Position numbers and translations under genes: made by a program
The notes under the pieces: model-generated
What the model saw: only the letters and a program-made list of their open reading frames with translations
Database searches by the model: none
Told to the model about the DNA's origin: nothing
Assembly: GCA_013200995.1 (NCBI GenBank)
Contig: CP053688.1
Location: 992,001-1,056,000 of the forward strand
Direction: 5' to 3'
DNA: 64,000 nt
Source of the DNA: Arthrobacter citreus
GTDB taxonomy: Bacteria; Bacillota; Bacilli; Bacillales; Bacillaceae_G
Part shown: positions 16,178-25,175 of the stretch, in pieces
How the letters are laid out: each line of letters starts with the position of its first letter
Numbering within the stretch: the stretch's first letter is position 1

Positions 16178-16414
16178 TTATTTACCGAAATTGCCAGCAA
16201 ATTGCATGACAACTGCCTTAACTTCTTCTAATTTATCTGGTTTTAATAGAGTAATCATTTTTGGAACAAATTGTTGAACTTCTTCTAAAGAAAAAGTACC
16301 TTCATCTTGTTTCTTGAAGTTTTCTAAAAGAATCTCTTTTGCTTCATTTTCTTTGCCTTCTTGTACTCTTTGTAAAATAAAATTTAAGAACATTTCTTGA
16401 GCTTGCTTGTCCAT
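16178..16414 (-). CDS. Small helical protein of unknown function
   Basis: Protein of 78 residues, predicted almost wholly helical, starting MDKQAQEMFLNFILQRVQEG and rich in Glu and Lys. No Cys, no membrane segment. GGCAACAAAGGGATGG gives a weak ribosome site. I know of no characterised family. The promoter upstream is of consensus quality and buried in a large inverted repeat, so the gene is probably tightly regulated. Confidence 0.6.
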   Translation of the reverse strand: MDKQAQEMFLNFILQRVQEGKENEAKEILLENFKKQDEGTFSLEEVQQFVPKMITLLKPDKLEEVKAVVMQFAGNFGK

Positions 16415-16443
16415 CCCTTTGTTGCCTCCTAAAAAATAAAATT

Positions 16444-16491
16444 ATACAACCATTTGGTGTTATTTATTATTATAACACCCTATGGTTGTAT
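16444..16491 (-). promoter_or_regulatory. Strong promoter embedded in 20-bp inverted-repeat operator
   Basis: Arms ATACAACCATTTGGTGTTAT (16444-16463) and ATAACACCCTATGGTTGTAT (16472-16491) are inverted repeats matching at 18 of 20 positions, 8 bp apart. On the minus strand TTGACA, 16 bp, TATAAT is laid across the right arm, so the arm fills the spacer and the other arm covers the start site. This is a typical repressor operator layout. Confidence 0.65.
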
Positions 16492-16777
16492 GTCAATTTT
16501 ATTTTTCTCTATTGATTGATTCAGTATGTATTAGTTTGACGATATTTTTGTAAATCCGATTTATTATGTGAGTAGGAAGAAGTTAAATTAACTGAGAGTA
16601 ATATACTTGTATTTTATCAATTAAAAGATATGAATTATGTAAATTTAATTAACGTTTTGTTGGATTTTTAGTGAAGTCATTAATTTAAAGATTAATACAA
16701 ACCTCTACTAAAAGTGGCCAAATTGCGTTTATAATATTTAAGTAGCTAGGTTTCTAAAAAGGGGAGGCAATCAAAAT
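16492..16777. other. Intergenic, no gene seen
   Basis: No credible ORF. It contains the leader of the downstream PP-loop gene, with its ribosome site AAAAGGGGAGG at about 16757. Confidence 0.4.
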
Positions 16778-17461
16778 TTGAAGAAAAAAATAGCAGTATC
16801 TTTTAGTGGAAAAGATTCAACATTGGCTTTACATGATTTAATGCATTCAAATGAATTCGAAGTCGTATTGTTAATAGCATCTGTAACGGAAGGATTTAAC
16901 CGTACTAGTATTCATGGGGTTAGAGTCGAATTATTAGAGGCTCAAGCAAAATCAATTGGACTTCCATTAAGGAAAATTTGGATTCCGGAAAATTGTTCGA
17001 ATGAGTTATACCAAGAGATCATGACAAAGGTTAATTTAGAATTAATAGAGCAAGGGATTGAATATGTTGCATTTGGAGATCTTTTTCTTGAAGATGTCCG
17101 AAAGTACCGAGAGGAAATGTTAAAACCACTAGGAATAACGCCAATTTTTCCTCTTTGGGGTGAAAGTACATCAAACGTGATTAGACGTTTTCTATCATTA
17201 GGATATAAAACGATTATTACTTGTGTAGATTTAACTAGATTATCTGAAGAATCTTCAGGCAAAGTGATCGATAAACAGTTTATAGATGAACTTCCAAAAG
17301 AAGTTGACCCTTGTGGTGAAAACGGTGAATATCACTCATTTGTGTTTGATGGACCGATTTTTAATACTCCAATTCATTTTGAGATTGGTGAAAAGAAACG
17401 ATCTGCAGATATTTATACAGGTGAAATTAGATTTTGTTTTACCGATATTGTTCCTAACTGA
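16778..17461 (+). CDS. PP-loop ATPase, Dph6-like (diphthine-ammonia ligase family)
   Basis: Protein of 227 residues with the PP-loop SFSGKDSTLAL at the N-terminus, which binds ATP and forms adenylates, and the family block VAFGDLFLEDVRKYRE; later PCGENGEYHSFVFDGP is the conserved C-terminal motif of the diphthine-ammonia ligase group. Bacteria lack diphthamide, so the bacterial substrate is unknown. TTG 16778 has AAAAGGGGAGG upstream. Monocistronic and convergent with the next gene. Confidence 0.82.
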   Translation: MKKKIAVSFSGKDSTLALHDLMHSNEFEVVLLIASVTEGFNRTSIHGVRVELLEAQAKSIGLPLRKIWIPENCSNELYQEIMTKVNLELIEQGIEYVAFGDLFLEDVRKYREEMLKPLGITPIFPLWGESTSNVIRRFLSLGYKTIITCVDLTRLSEESSGKVIDKQFIDELPKEVDPCGENGEYHSFVFDGPIFNTPIHFEIGEKKRSADIYTGEIRFCFTDIVPN

Positions 17462-17489
17462 ATCGAAATCAACAAGTAAGAACATAAAA

Positions 17490-18065
17490 CTAGTTCTTAA
17501 TACTTGGACCCCATGGTGGAGTTGTTCCTTCATACATAGTAATATTTTGTTTCGCTAATCCAACTTGTTCGGCATAATAGTTTAACATCTCAAATACTGT
17601 TAACCGATGAAATGAGCCATTATTAAATTGTGGTTCATTTCTTTTTTTTTGATCCACTCTCCAAAGTGATACGGAGACTTTTGCAGTATGGTCATTAAAT
17701 TCATTGATTGGAACACTAAAGTTGATGTTTTCATTATAATCATTTGCAACTGTAATAAGCGTAACTTCACCCATTTCCTTTTTTGGAAAACGAAAATCCT
17801 TTGTTACGGTTACTTGTAATTTTGCAGTTCCATTTGAATCCGTCAATTCTGTTCCAATCACTTTACCTAATGAATTGATAACAATAATTCTTGCTCCTTT
17901 AATTGGTGTAACCTCATCTATCGAATTAGTGGAATTAGAAGAGGGGCTTACTTGAACTGTAAGTGTGGCCGAAACATTATTCGACATATCTGCAAATGTT
18001 AATGATGTAAAACTAAAGAATAGTAACGCACTTAAAATAGTTGTCATATATATTTTTTTCATCAT
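17490..18065 (-). CDS. Secreted Ig-like (carboxypeptidase-regulatory-like) protein
   Basis: Exported protein of 191 residues: a Sec signal peptide (MMKKIYMTTILSALLFFSF to about residue 26), then a beta-rich domain with GARIIVINSLGKVIGTELTD, SNGTAKLQV and YNENINFSVPI that resembles Cna-B/carboxypeptidase-regulatory folds. No LPXTG or other wall anchor. The function is unknown; a role as a spore- or surface-associated protein is only a guess. Confidence 0.6.
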   Translation of the reverse strand: MMKKIYMTTILSALLFFSFTSLTFADMSNNVSATLTVQVSPSSNSTNSIDEVTPIKGARIIVINSLGKVIGTELTDSNGTAKLQVTVTKDFRFPKKEMGEVTLITVANDYNENINFSVPINEFNDHTAKVSVSLWRVDQKKRNEPQFNNGSFHRLTVFEMLNYYAEQVGLAKQNITMYEGTTPPWGPSIKN

Positions 18066-18290
18066 TTCGCACCTTATGAATTATTTAATGACTTAGTTTA
18101 AGTTTAATTATTCAATTATATACTTTTAAATAGTAAACAATCTTTCTCTAAATAAAGAAGGTAATTGGGAACGTTCAACCACATAATTTCTAGACTAGAT
18201 ATATCTTAGGTTAGAATATAAATGTTAATTTTACTTAATACTATTTAGCAAAAATAATCTTTTACGTACTAATACAAGAGGCAAGCTAAT

Positions 18291-20249
18291 ATGGAAATCT
18301 TTGAATTCATTTTATTTATGTTAAGTGGCGTTTTTATTTCTAATGTAGTTAGTAGATTAATTCCTAGTATTTCAGTACCACTTATTCAAGTTGGTTTAGG
18401 AATTTGTTTAGCTATTCCATTATCCGGCCATTCGATCGAATTAAATCCGGAACTTTTTCTTCTTCTCTTTATGGCACCTCTTTTATTTAATGATGGGGCA
18501 AATGTTAATAAAAAAGCTTTATGGGCAGTTAGAAAACCAATTTTATTACTTTCTGTTGGATTAGTATTTTTAACTGTAGCTATTTTAGGCTATTTCATTC
18601 ATTGGATGATTCCGATTATTCCTTTTCCTGCATGTTTTGCCCTCGCAGCCGCATTAGCGCCTACAGATGCAATCGCAGTTAGTGCTATGGCAAATAAAAT
18701 TAAAATTTCACATAAAATTTTGAATATCTTAGAAGGTGAATCACTTATAAATGATGCTTCTGGATTGGTATCTTTTCAATTCGCTGTAGCAGCATTGATT
18801 ACCAGTTCCTTTTCAATCTTTCAAGCGAGTACTAGCTTTTTATTTCTTTCTCTTGGTGGGGTTGTTTTAGGAGCATTTTTAAGTTTTCTTAAAATCTTGC
18901 TAATGCGTTGGTTTAGACAACTAGGGATTGAAAATACAATTTCATTTATTTTAATGGAACTTTTATTACCATTTTTAATTTTTGTAGTCGCAGAACATTT
19001 TGGCGTAAGTGGAATATTGGCAGTTGTTAGTGGGGGAATTGTTCATTCGTTTAGCTATAAACATATGAATCCAGAAATCGTTCAATTAAATCTATTATCC
19101 AAAAACACTTGGTCAGTATTAACATTTAGTTTGAATGGATTAGTATTTATTCTATTAGGTACTCAAATACCAATTATTTTACAAACAGTTCAGCAAAAAA
19201 ATTATATAAGTAGTGACACCCTCTTAATTTATATACTAAGTATCACACTAGTACTACTGGCTTTACGTTTTATTTGGGTTTATTTCTTTAATAATTTTGA
19301 ATCAGATTCAGCGAATAGCTTTAAAAGCAAACTTAAAACAACCTCTTTATATACAATTTCAGGTGTCCGAGGAACAATTACGCTAGTCAGTGCACTATCG
19401 TTACCGATCGAATTAAGTGTAGGAAGATATTTTTTAGAAAGAGATTTATTAATTATTATCTCAGCCGGCGTAATCCTAACTACATTACTACTTGCAAACT
19501 TTACTTTATCATTATTTGCACCTAAAAAAGAAAGAATAACTGGTCAAAAGGATTACACCAAGGAAATTGAGATATTAAGAGAGGTCATAGAAAAAATAAA
19601 GAGTTATCAAACTGATGAAAATGATGTTGAGATTGCTGAAATCATTCATATTTATAATAATCGTATCCTTTCATTAACAAGTTCAACTGATCTAAATAGT
19701 AATGTAAAGCTATTAAACCGTTTTATATTAGAAATGCAAATAGAAGATACAAATAATTTACTTAAAAATAGACAGATTTCTCTCCAAATAGCGTTTCCTA
19801 CTTTAAAGCGCTCGAATAAAAGGCTTTATTTTCTTACAAAGGATAAACGATATAAAGCGGATGTATTTTATAAGGAATTAATAAATAACAATCTGCACGT
19901 AGGTAATTTTATTCCACGATCATTTGAAGAAAATCGAAGACAATTAATTAAACTAAAAAACAGTAATAATCAGTTTGTTTTAGAAAAATTGAAGGAATTA
20001 AAATCATCTATAATTCCACAAGAAATCATTGATGTTTTTATTAAAAAATACACTCAACAAATAGAAAAGACTAGTGAACGACTTAGCATTACGAATGAAT
20101 TCTTTCAGGAATGGCTTGATTTTGCTTCTCAAATTGAACGAGAGGTGATACAACATAATTACGAAAAAGGCGAAATTAATCGAAATGAATTAAAAGAATT
20201 TAGACAACATTTATTAATGCTCGAAAATGTAATCCAATTTATAGAGTGA
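18291..20249 (+). CDS. CPA1-family Na+/H+ antiporter
   Basis: Membrane antiporter of 652 residues. Residues 1-410 hold about 12 hydrophobic segments with the CPA1 core LAPTDAIAVSAMA and GESLINDASGLVSF, the ion-binding Asp/Asn region. Residues 415-652 form a long charged, helical cytoplasmic tail, as in NhaK (YvgP) of B. subtilis, which has similar length. It exchanges Na+, K+ or Li+ for protons for pH and salt homeostasis. Monocistronic, with a terminator behind it. Confidence 0.88.
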   Translation: MEIFEFILFMLSGVFISNVVSRLIPSISVPLIQVGLGICLAIPLSGHSIELNPELFLLLFMAPLLFNDGANVNKKALWAVRKPILLLSVGLVFLTVAILGYFIHWMIPIIPFPACFALAAALAPTDAIAVSAMANKIKISHKILNILEGESLINDASGLVSFQFAVAALITSSFSIFQASTSFLFLSLGGVVLGAFLSFLKILLMRWFRQLGIENTISFILMELLLPFLIFVVAEHFGVSGILAVVSGGIVHSFSYKHMNPEIVQLNLLSKNTWSVLTFSLNGLVFILLGTQIPIILQTVQQKNYISSDTLLIYILSITLVLLALRFIWVYFFNNFESDSANSFKSKLKTTSLYTISGVRGTITLVSALSLPIELSVGRYFLERDLLIIISAGVILTTLLLANFTLSLFAPKKERITGQKDYTKEIEILREVIEKIKSYQTDENDVEIAEIIHIYNNRILSLTSSTDLNSNVKLLNRFILEMQIEDTNNLLKNRQISLQIAFPTLKRSNKRLYFLTKDKRYKADVFYKELINNNLHVGNFIPRSFEENRRQLIKLKNSNNQFVLEKLKELKSSIIPQEIIDVFIKKYTQQIEKTSERLSITNEFFQEWLDFASQIEREVIQHNYEKGEINRNELKEFRQHLLMLENVIQFIE

Positions 20250-20279
20250 TTAGACAAGGTTTTGATTTTTTCAATGTGG

Positions 20280-20318
20280 AAAATAGAGTATGACCATAAT
20301 TGGATCATACTCTATTTT
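20280..20318 (+). terminator. Terminator after antiporter
   Basis: AAAATAGAGTATGA pairs with TCATACTCTATTTT: a 14-bp perfect stem followed by a short T-containing tail. Confidence 0.8.
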
Positions 20319-20466
20319 ACGTAATTGGAAGAAGGATCAATTTACATTTAATTTTTGTGAAGTGAGATTCTAATAATACATTGAAACTTTAGGGGAATTT
20401 ATTTTCTTGTTTTATATAGATGGGATGTTTATAATGAATTTATTAAACAGGAGATGAGCAGACGAT

Positions 20467-21132
20467 ATGACGAATTTTTCAAAGGTGCCGCGTCGTAAAT
20501 TAGCAGACGAGGTATTGGAACAATTACAAAGAAAAATTTTTTCTGGTGAATATAAAGTGGGTGACAAATTACCTTCAGAACCACAGTTAATGGAAGAATT
20601 AGGTGTTGGTCGTTCAACACTAAGAGAAGTAATTAAAATTTTAGCTCACGCAGGTATTTTAGAAGTTAGACAAGGTCATGGCACACATATCATTTCTAAT
20701 AGTCCTGTTCAAAATTCGTTGGAAAAAAACTTGAAGGATGCAAATAAAGCACATCTTCTTGAAGCTAGAGCGATGATCGATAAAGAAGTGACATCATTAG
20801 CTGTTAAGCGCCGTAATGATGATGACCTTTTACAAATGAAAACGTATCTAGATAAACGAAAAAATGCACTGAAAGAAGGGCAGTATGCTGAATATTTAGA
20901 AGCAGATATTTCCTTTCATTTGTCAATTGCAAAAGCAAGTAAAAACCCAATACTGATTGATTTATATCAGTCATTTATTCCTGTTCTACGTCAAGATTTA
21001 AGTAAATTAATCATGAACACTTCCAATTATCAAGACAATTCGGATATACATGAGAAGTTGTACTTAGCAATTTTAAACCAAAATGAAGAAGATGCAATAA
21101 AATATGCGATGAAAAATATGGAGCCACTATAA
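20467..21132 (+). CDS. FadR-type GntR regulator
   Basis: Transcription factor of 221 residues: winged HTH (residues 10-75; LADEVLEQLQRKIFSGEY, LPSEPQLMEELGVGRSTLRE, VRQGHGTHI) and an FCD effector domain (LLEARAMIDKE, ADISFHLSIAKASKNP with the usual metal-binding Asp and His). It probably senses an organic acid and controls the MFS gene 66 bp downstream. The ribosome site is CAGGAGATGA. Confidence 0.87.
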   Translation: MTNFSKVPRRKLADEVLEQLQRKIFSGEYKVGDKLPSEPQLMEELGVGRSTLREVIKILAHAGILEVRQGHGTHIISNSPVQNSLEKNLKDANKAHLLEARAMIDKEVTSLAVKRRNDDDLLQMKTYLDKRKNALKEGQYAEYLEADISFHLSIAKASKNPILIDLYQSFIPVLRQDLSKLIMNTSNYQDNSDIHEKLYLAILNQNEEDAIKYAMKNMEPL

Positions 21133-21198
21133 GCTCCTATTGTTATGATTTAAACATCTGATGATATGATGAATTATTAGTATAAAGGAATGATCAAA

Positions 21199-22368
21199 AT
21201 GAAATTAAAACCTATTTTTTATGTTTTAGCACTATTTTTAGTATCAATAAATTTACGGATTGGAATTACTTCAATTTCTCCAGTTTTAGAAATCATTCGA
21301 CATGACTTAAATATGAGCAACTTTGTAGTTAGCTTTTTAACTTCTATTCCAGTTTTATGTATGGGGATATTTGCTTTATTTACTGGACAATTAAGTAATA
21401 GATGGGGTAGTGAAAAAACAATTGCTGCTTGTATAATATTAATCGGAGTCGCAACAGGTTTAAGAGCGGTAGCTACAACTTCTGCAACTTTATTATTTAC
21501 CGCTTTGTTGGTTGGTATTGGAATTGCAATTATTGGTCCTTTACTTTCTGGATTTATAAAAAAAATGTTCCCTAATAAGTTGGGAATGATGATTGGAATC
21601 TATTCAGTGGGTATGGGACTTGGTGCATCTTTAAGTTCGGGACTCACGATCCCTCTACAAAAAACGTTCGGAGGGTCATGGAATAAGGCACTTGCAATAT
21701 GGGGTGTATTAGCTATTATAGCTTTTATTGCTTGGTACCCAATGATTAAAAAAAGTGTAAGAAATATAGAAAATAAAAAGAGTGGATTACCTTATAAAAA
21801 TAAGAAAGCATGGATGTTTACATTAATTTTTGGTTTACAATCAGGTTTATTTTATTGTATCAGTACATGGCTTGCACCATTAGCAGGAAAATTTGGAATC
21901 TCTAGTACAAAAGCAGGCACAGTGATTACTTTATTTACATTGGTTCAGATGGTGTGTAGCTTTATCATACCGACTCTAGCTGATCGATTTAAAAACCAAA
22001 AACTTTATTTAATAGGAAGTACAATTTTCGTCATGGCAGGCCTGTTATTTATTATTTTTGAAATTAACTTGTGGATTGCTGTTATTTTTATTGGGATCGC
22101 TTTAGGTGGTTTATTCCCATTAGCATTAGTTTTACCTTTAAATGCGACTAATACCGCTGAAGAAGCTAGAGCATGGACTGCTTTAATGCAATCAGTTGGA
22201 TATATTATAAGTGGCTTTATTCCGATTATAGCTGGTCTTATACTCGATGCTACAGGAAGTATTATGAATATTTTTATTTTATTAGTAGTATTAAGCTTTA
22301 TATTATTATGTCTAATTTTAGGTATTCCTCTAAAAGAGACATTAAAAATGAGCCGTAAAGCTAGTTAG
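21199..22368 (+). CDS. MFS transporter, CynX/NimT/YycB family
   Basis: Membrane protein of 389 residues with about 12 helices. The segments INLRIGITSISPVLEIIRHD and LLSGFIKKMFPNKLGMMIGI are characteristic of the CynX/NimT (YycB) group. ATG 21199 follows AAAGGAATGAT at proper spacing; ATG 21190 touches the ribosome site. Paired with the GntR regulator just upstream. The cargo is unknown; cyanate and 2-nitroimidazole are the named substrates of relatives. Confidence 0.85.
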   Translation: MKLKPIFYVLALFLVSINLRIGITSISPVLEIIRHDLNMSNFVVSFLTSIPVLCMGIFALFTGQLSNRWGSEKTIAACIILIGVATGLRAVATTSATLLFTALLVGIGIAIIGPLLSGFIKKMFPNKLGMMIGIYSVGMGLGASLSSGLTIPLQKTFGGSWNKALAIWGVLAIIAFIAWYPMIKKSVRNIENKKSGLPYKNKKAWMFTLIFGLQSGLFYCISTWLAPLAGKFGISSTKAGTVITLFTLVQMVCSFIIPTLADRFKNQKLYLIGSTIFVMAGLLFIIFEINLWIAVIFIGIALGGLFPLALVLPLNATNTAEEARAWTALMQSVGYIISGFIPIIAGLILDATGSIMNIFILLVVLSFILLCLILGIPLKETLKMSRKAS

Positions 22369-22392
22369 AAATACAATCGAAATGATAACATC

Positions 22393-22443
22393 AAAGGGCC
22401 GTCCTTAAAGTTAGCTAAACTGACTTATTGACGGTCCTTTTAA
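22393..22443 (+). terminator. Terminator after CynX-type gene
   Basis: AAAGGGCCGTC and GACGGTCCTTTT form the stem around a loop of about 29 nt. Confidence 0.7.
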
Positions 22444-22447
22444 TATA

Positions 22448-22675
22448 TTGTTGTTCTATGCTTCATTAACAATTGCTAATATAAAAAAGCCATTCAATAA
22501 AGTAATCAAATCTGCTATCGTTGCACTTCCAATGGTTTTAGGAATAGGAACTTTAACGAATGTTATTGGACCTTCAGGAGAAACACGGAATTCTAATGTA
22601 ACGATAGATGTAAAGCCTTCAGCTCCTTCAAAAATTAATGAATCTAAAGAAAAAAGTTCTAACAGTCACATATAG
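22448..22675 (+). CDS. Doubtful small ORF
   Basis: 75 residues from a TTG with no ribosome site. The middle is hydrophobic (IKSAIVALPMVLGIGTLTNV) and the tail is Ser/Lys-rich. A good terminator follows at 22683, which suggests some transcript ends here, so it may be the 3' remnant of a membrane or secreted protein gene. No family recognised. Confidence 0.3.
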   Translation: MLFYASLTIANIKKPFNKVIKSAIVALPMVLGIGTLTNVIGPSGETRNSNVTIDVKPSAPSKINESKEKSSNSHI

Positions 22676-22682
22676 TATCTAT

Positions 22683-22717
22683 AAAAAAGGAATTTCACTT
22701 TGAAATTTCTTTTTTAT
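22683..22717 (+). terminator. Terminator
   Basis: AAAAAAGGAATTTCA, loop CTT, TGAAATTTCTTTTTT: a strong stem with T run. Confidence 0.8.
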
Positions 22718-22851
22718 TATCTCCATTATAAAAAACGACAGGTTAGTAGAATGAGAGATGATATAATATGGTAAAGCATGGGCTTTTATATTCGGAGACG
22801 ATTAAAAGTAAAATCTTTTTTGATATAGAAAAATAAAAGTGAGGAACATAA

Positions 22852-23970
22852 ATGATAGAATTTAACGGAAAATACAATAATGGAAAAATACTACTTGATT
22901 ATGTGGATACAAATGTTATTACACAATTAAAAACGATATTAGATACGGAATGTTTTTCAAATTCAAACATCGTTGTTATGCCAGATTGCCATATATCTAG
23001 TGGCGGTGTAATGGTTGGTTTTACAATGACGTTGAATGATTATATTATTCCTTCAATCGTAGGAGTTGATATCGGGTGTGGTGTGAGTGCATATTATCTA
23101 GGGCGGATGAAAACAGTAAAGTCTGAAAAACTTGATAAGTTTATCCGAAAAAATATCCCAATAGGATCAAATATCCACGATGAACCAGTAATTGAACCGG
23201 AAGAGATTGCTGAGGCAATTGAGAGACTTGGTTTAAATTATAATTACGTAATGAGCAGTATTGCAACCCTTGGTGGTGGAAATCATTTTATTGAAATTGA
23301 TAAAGATGAAAATAATCATTTTTGGCTCGTAATCCATACTGGTTCAAGACATTTTGGATTTGAAATTGCAAAACATCATATGAATGTCGCAAAAGAAAAT
23401 ATGAAACAATTATTCGGAGAAAACTATAAAGGTTTTGAATACTTATCTAAAAAAGAAGATAAAGATGCTTATTTAAAAGATCTTTCGATTGCGCAACACT
23501 TTGCTTCATTAAATCGTGAACAAATTGCGAAAATTATTATCGGAAAATATTTTAAATTAGATTTTGATGGAATTAGGAAAATCGAATCAATACATAATTA
23601 TATCGATCTTAAAAACAATATCTTAAGAAAAGGTGCAATTTCAGCTACTGAAGGCGAAGAAGTGATTATTCCTTTTAATATGGCATTTGGTTGTGCCGTT
23701 GGAAAAGGTAAAAGTTCAGGTGACTATAATTTCTCAGCACCACATGGAGCAGGGCGTATTATGAGCAGAACAGATGCAGCATATAAAGTAGACTTAGATA
23801 TTTATCAAAAAGCGATGAAAGGTGTCTTTACAACATCGATCAACAAACATACAATTGACGAATCTCCAATGGTGTATAAAAAACCGAAATTAATACTTGA
23901 AAATATTACTGAACAGATTGATATCGAATTTTTTATGAAGCCGATTTACAATTTAAAAGCAGACAAATAA
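22852..23970 (+). CDS. rtcB: RtcB-family RNA ligase
   Basis: GTP- and Mn-dependent RNA-splicing ligase family, 372 residues, shorter than E. coli RtcB (about 408). The metal/guanylylation residues are in MPDCH, VGVDIGCGV, LGGGNHFIE and HTGSRHFG, and the guanylate-accepting His in APHGAGRIMSR. It joins 2',3'-cyclic phosphate (or 3'-phosphate) and 5'-OH RNA ends. No rtcA or rtcR is adjacent; the gene stands alone. The ribosome site is GTGAGGA. Confidence 0.9.
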   Translation: MIEFNGKYNNGKILLDYVDTNVITQLKTILDTECFSNSNIVVMPDCHISSGGVMVGFTMTLNDYIIPSIVGVDIGCGVSAYYLGRMKTVKSEKLDKFIRKNIPIGSNIHDEPVIEPEEIAEAIERLGLNYNYVMSSIATLGGGNHFIEIDKDENNHFWLVIHTGSRHFGFEIAKHHMNVAKENMKQLFGENYKGFEYLSKKEDKDAYLKDLSIAQHFASLNREQIAKIIIGKYFKLDFDGIRKIESIHNYIDLKNNILRKGAISATEGEEVIIPFNMAFGCAVGKGKSSGDYNFSAPHGAGRIMSRTDAAYKVDLDIYQKAMKGVFTTSINKHTIDESPMVYKKPKLILENITEQIDIEFFMKPIYNLKADK

Positions 23971-24041
23971 TGTTTCAACTAAATAAGTCGTAATTAGATC
24001 GCTCAAGATTCACAATTATATAGTCTATAGAGTGAAAACTA

Positions 24042-24076
24042 TTAAAAAAAGAAGTAGATGAAAATCTACTTCTAAT
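24042..24076 (-). terminator. Minus-strand terminator
   Basis: Read on the minus strand: AGAAGTAGAT, loop TTTC, ATCTACTTCT, then a T run. It belongs to the minus-strand remnant ending at 24088. Confidence 0.75.
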
Positions 24077-24087
24077 ATTTAAAACTA

Positions 24088-24282
24088 TTAATTGGATCTA
24101 AAGTTACTGAAAAGCCAAACATTAGCACCTCTCCAAACACGACTTATAGGGTTAAGTGCCACAGTGAAAGTAGGGTTACTACCACCATCAAGTCTATTGT
24201 TTACCACTTCTTCAATAATGCTATTTGTAGAAAATTTACCGTTTACTTCAAAATCTTTTCCTAATACTAAAACTTTTTTAAT
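24088..24282 (-). pseudogene. 5'-truncated small gene
   Basis: On the minus strand an open frame of about 64 codons ends in TAA at 24088 and is followed by a good terminator. It includes KDFEVNGKFSTNSIIEEVVN and NPISRVWRGANVWLFSNF, which look like real protein, but there is no ATG/GTG/TTG at its upstream edge, where a TAA blocks the frame. A ribosome-like AAGGAGAA lies about 20 nt upstream with nothing to start. I infer a gene that lost its 5' end. Family unknown. Confidence 0.5.
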
Positions 24283-24445
24283 TTATTAATCGGTTATTCT
24301 CCTTAAAGTAGTTTGTAATAAAAGTCATTCAATAATAATATCGGTTGATTTATTTACGATAGCTAATAATTTTTTGATAAATATTTATCAATTTTATAAT
24401 TTTTAAAACAATACTTAACATTAATACTTTTATAGCGGGGAAACG

Positions 24446-24471
24446 GTCGACATATTTGTCGATTTTTTTTA
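24446..24471 (+). terminator. Orphan hairpin with T run
   Basis: GTCGACA, TAT, TTGTCGA followed by eight T. No gene ends just before it on the plus strand, so it may end a small RNA or a lost gene. Confidence 0.45.
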
Positions 24472-24570
24472 TTGTGATAATTGAAAGTAGGTCAATAAGA
24501 TTATTAGTAGGGGCATAAATTAGATAAAACGAAATTAATATTGAAGTGTTTAATATCGGGAGGTGCGAAG

Positions 24571-24981
24571 TTGAAGATTGCTTTTTTTAGAAATCTTAAC
24601 AAAGTAGAAACTTATGCTACAAATAAAAAACAAGTAAAATTGAATCTGCCGAATAAAGAAGATGCTAATGTTTTATTTGGGCTAAGAAGAAAGTTTGAAT
24701 TTGATACTCAGTGTTCACGACCACCTCAAATTAGCGGCACCGTTGTAGCTTCGGTTACTTGTAACAGAGATAAGGATATATCAATCTATTTTTATCCAAT
24801 TTCTCAAAACATTTATCCTGAAAAAGCTAAATCACAATTTCATAATGATGTATTACCGGAACTAAAAAAATGGATTGAGAAGCAGTCATCAAAACCAGAT
24901 ACTGCGGTTTTAGGTGTTGAGGAATATATAATTGAATGGAATGGGAAAAACCATTTATTCCACCAAATTAAATTTTTATAA
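24571..24981 (+). CDS. Conserved-looking protein of unknown function
   Basis: Soluble protein of 136 residues. Visible segments: LNLPNKEDANVLFGLRRKFE, ISGTVVASVTCNRDKDISIY, KWIEKQSSKPDTAVLGVEEY, YIIEWNGKNHLFHQIKFL; mixed alpha/beta, no membrane helix. TTG 24571 is set by GGGAGGTG; the longer ORF from 24541 begins before this site. Own terminator behind it. I do not recognise the family. Confidence 0.6.
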   Translation: MKIAFFRNLNKVETYATNKKQVKLNLPNKEDANVLFGLRRKFEFDTQCSRPPQISGTVVASVTCNRDKDISIYFYPISQNIYPEKAKSQFHNDVLPELKKWIEKQSSKPDTAVLGVEEYIIEWNGKNHLFHQIKFL

Positions 24982-25000
24982 AATAAATCTAATTTTAAAG

Positions 25001-25037
25001 ACGATAGGAGGGAGTACTCTCTTATCGTTTTTATTTT
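25001..25037 (+). terminator. Terminator
   Basis: ACGATAGGAGGGAGT faces ACTCTCTTATCGT with one bulge, then TTTTTATTTTT. Confidence 0.75.
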
Positions 25038-25052
25038 TGGTTGTTTTTATCA

Positions 25053-25093
25053 AAAACTTAAAAAACTTAATTATTTTAAGTTTTTTAAGTTTT
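25053..25093. promoter_or_regulatory. 18-bp perfect inverted repeat before deoR-type gene
   Basis: AAAACTTAAAAAACTTAA, loop TTATT, then the exact reverse complement. Each arm contains ACTTAA-like units twice. It is 83 bp upstream of the DeoR-type ATG and is a plausible autoregulatory operator; DeoR-family proteins often bind such repeats. Confidence 0.5.
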
Positions 25094-25175
25094 AATGTAG
25101 ATATCTTTAAATTAATCTTATATACTATTTATAGACTTCTCATTTACATAGGGAATTGATAAAGGAGTTTCGGTA

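Noticed and set aside
24092..24289. 65-codon plus-strand frame
   Set aside because: It is the shadow of the minus-strand remnant, which has a proper terminator on its own strand.
24932..25159. 75-codon frame before the deoR-type gene
   Set aside because: It runs through a terminator and an 18-bp inverted repeat and overlaps the end of a better gene; its hydrophobic look comes from AT richness.
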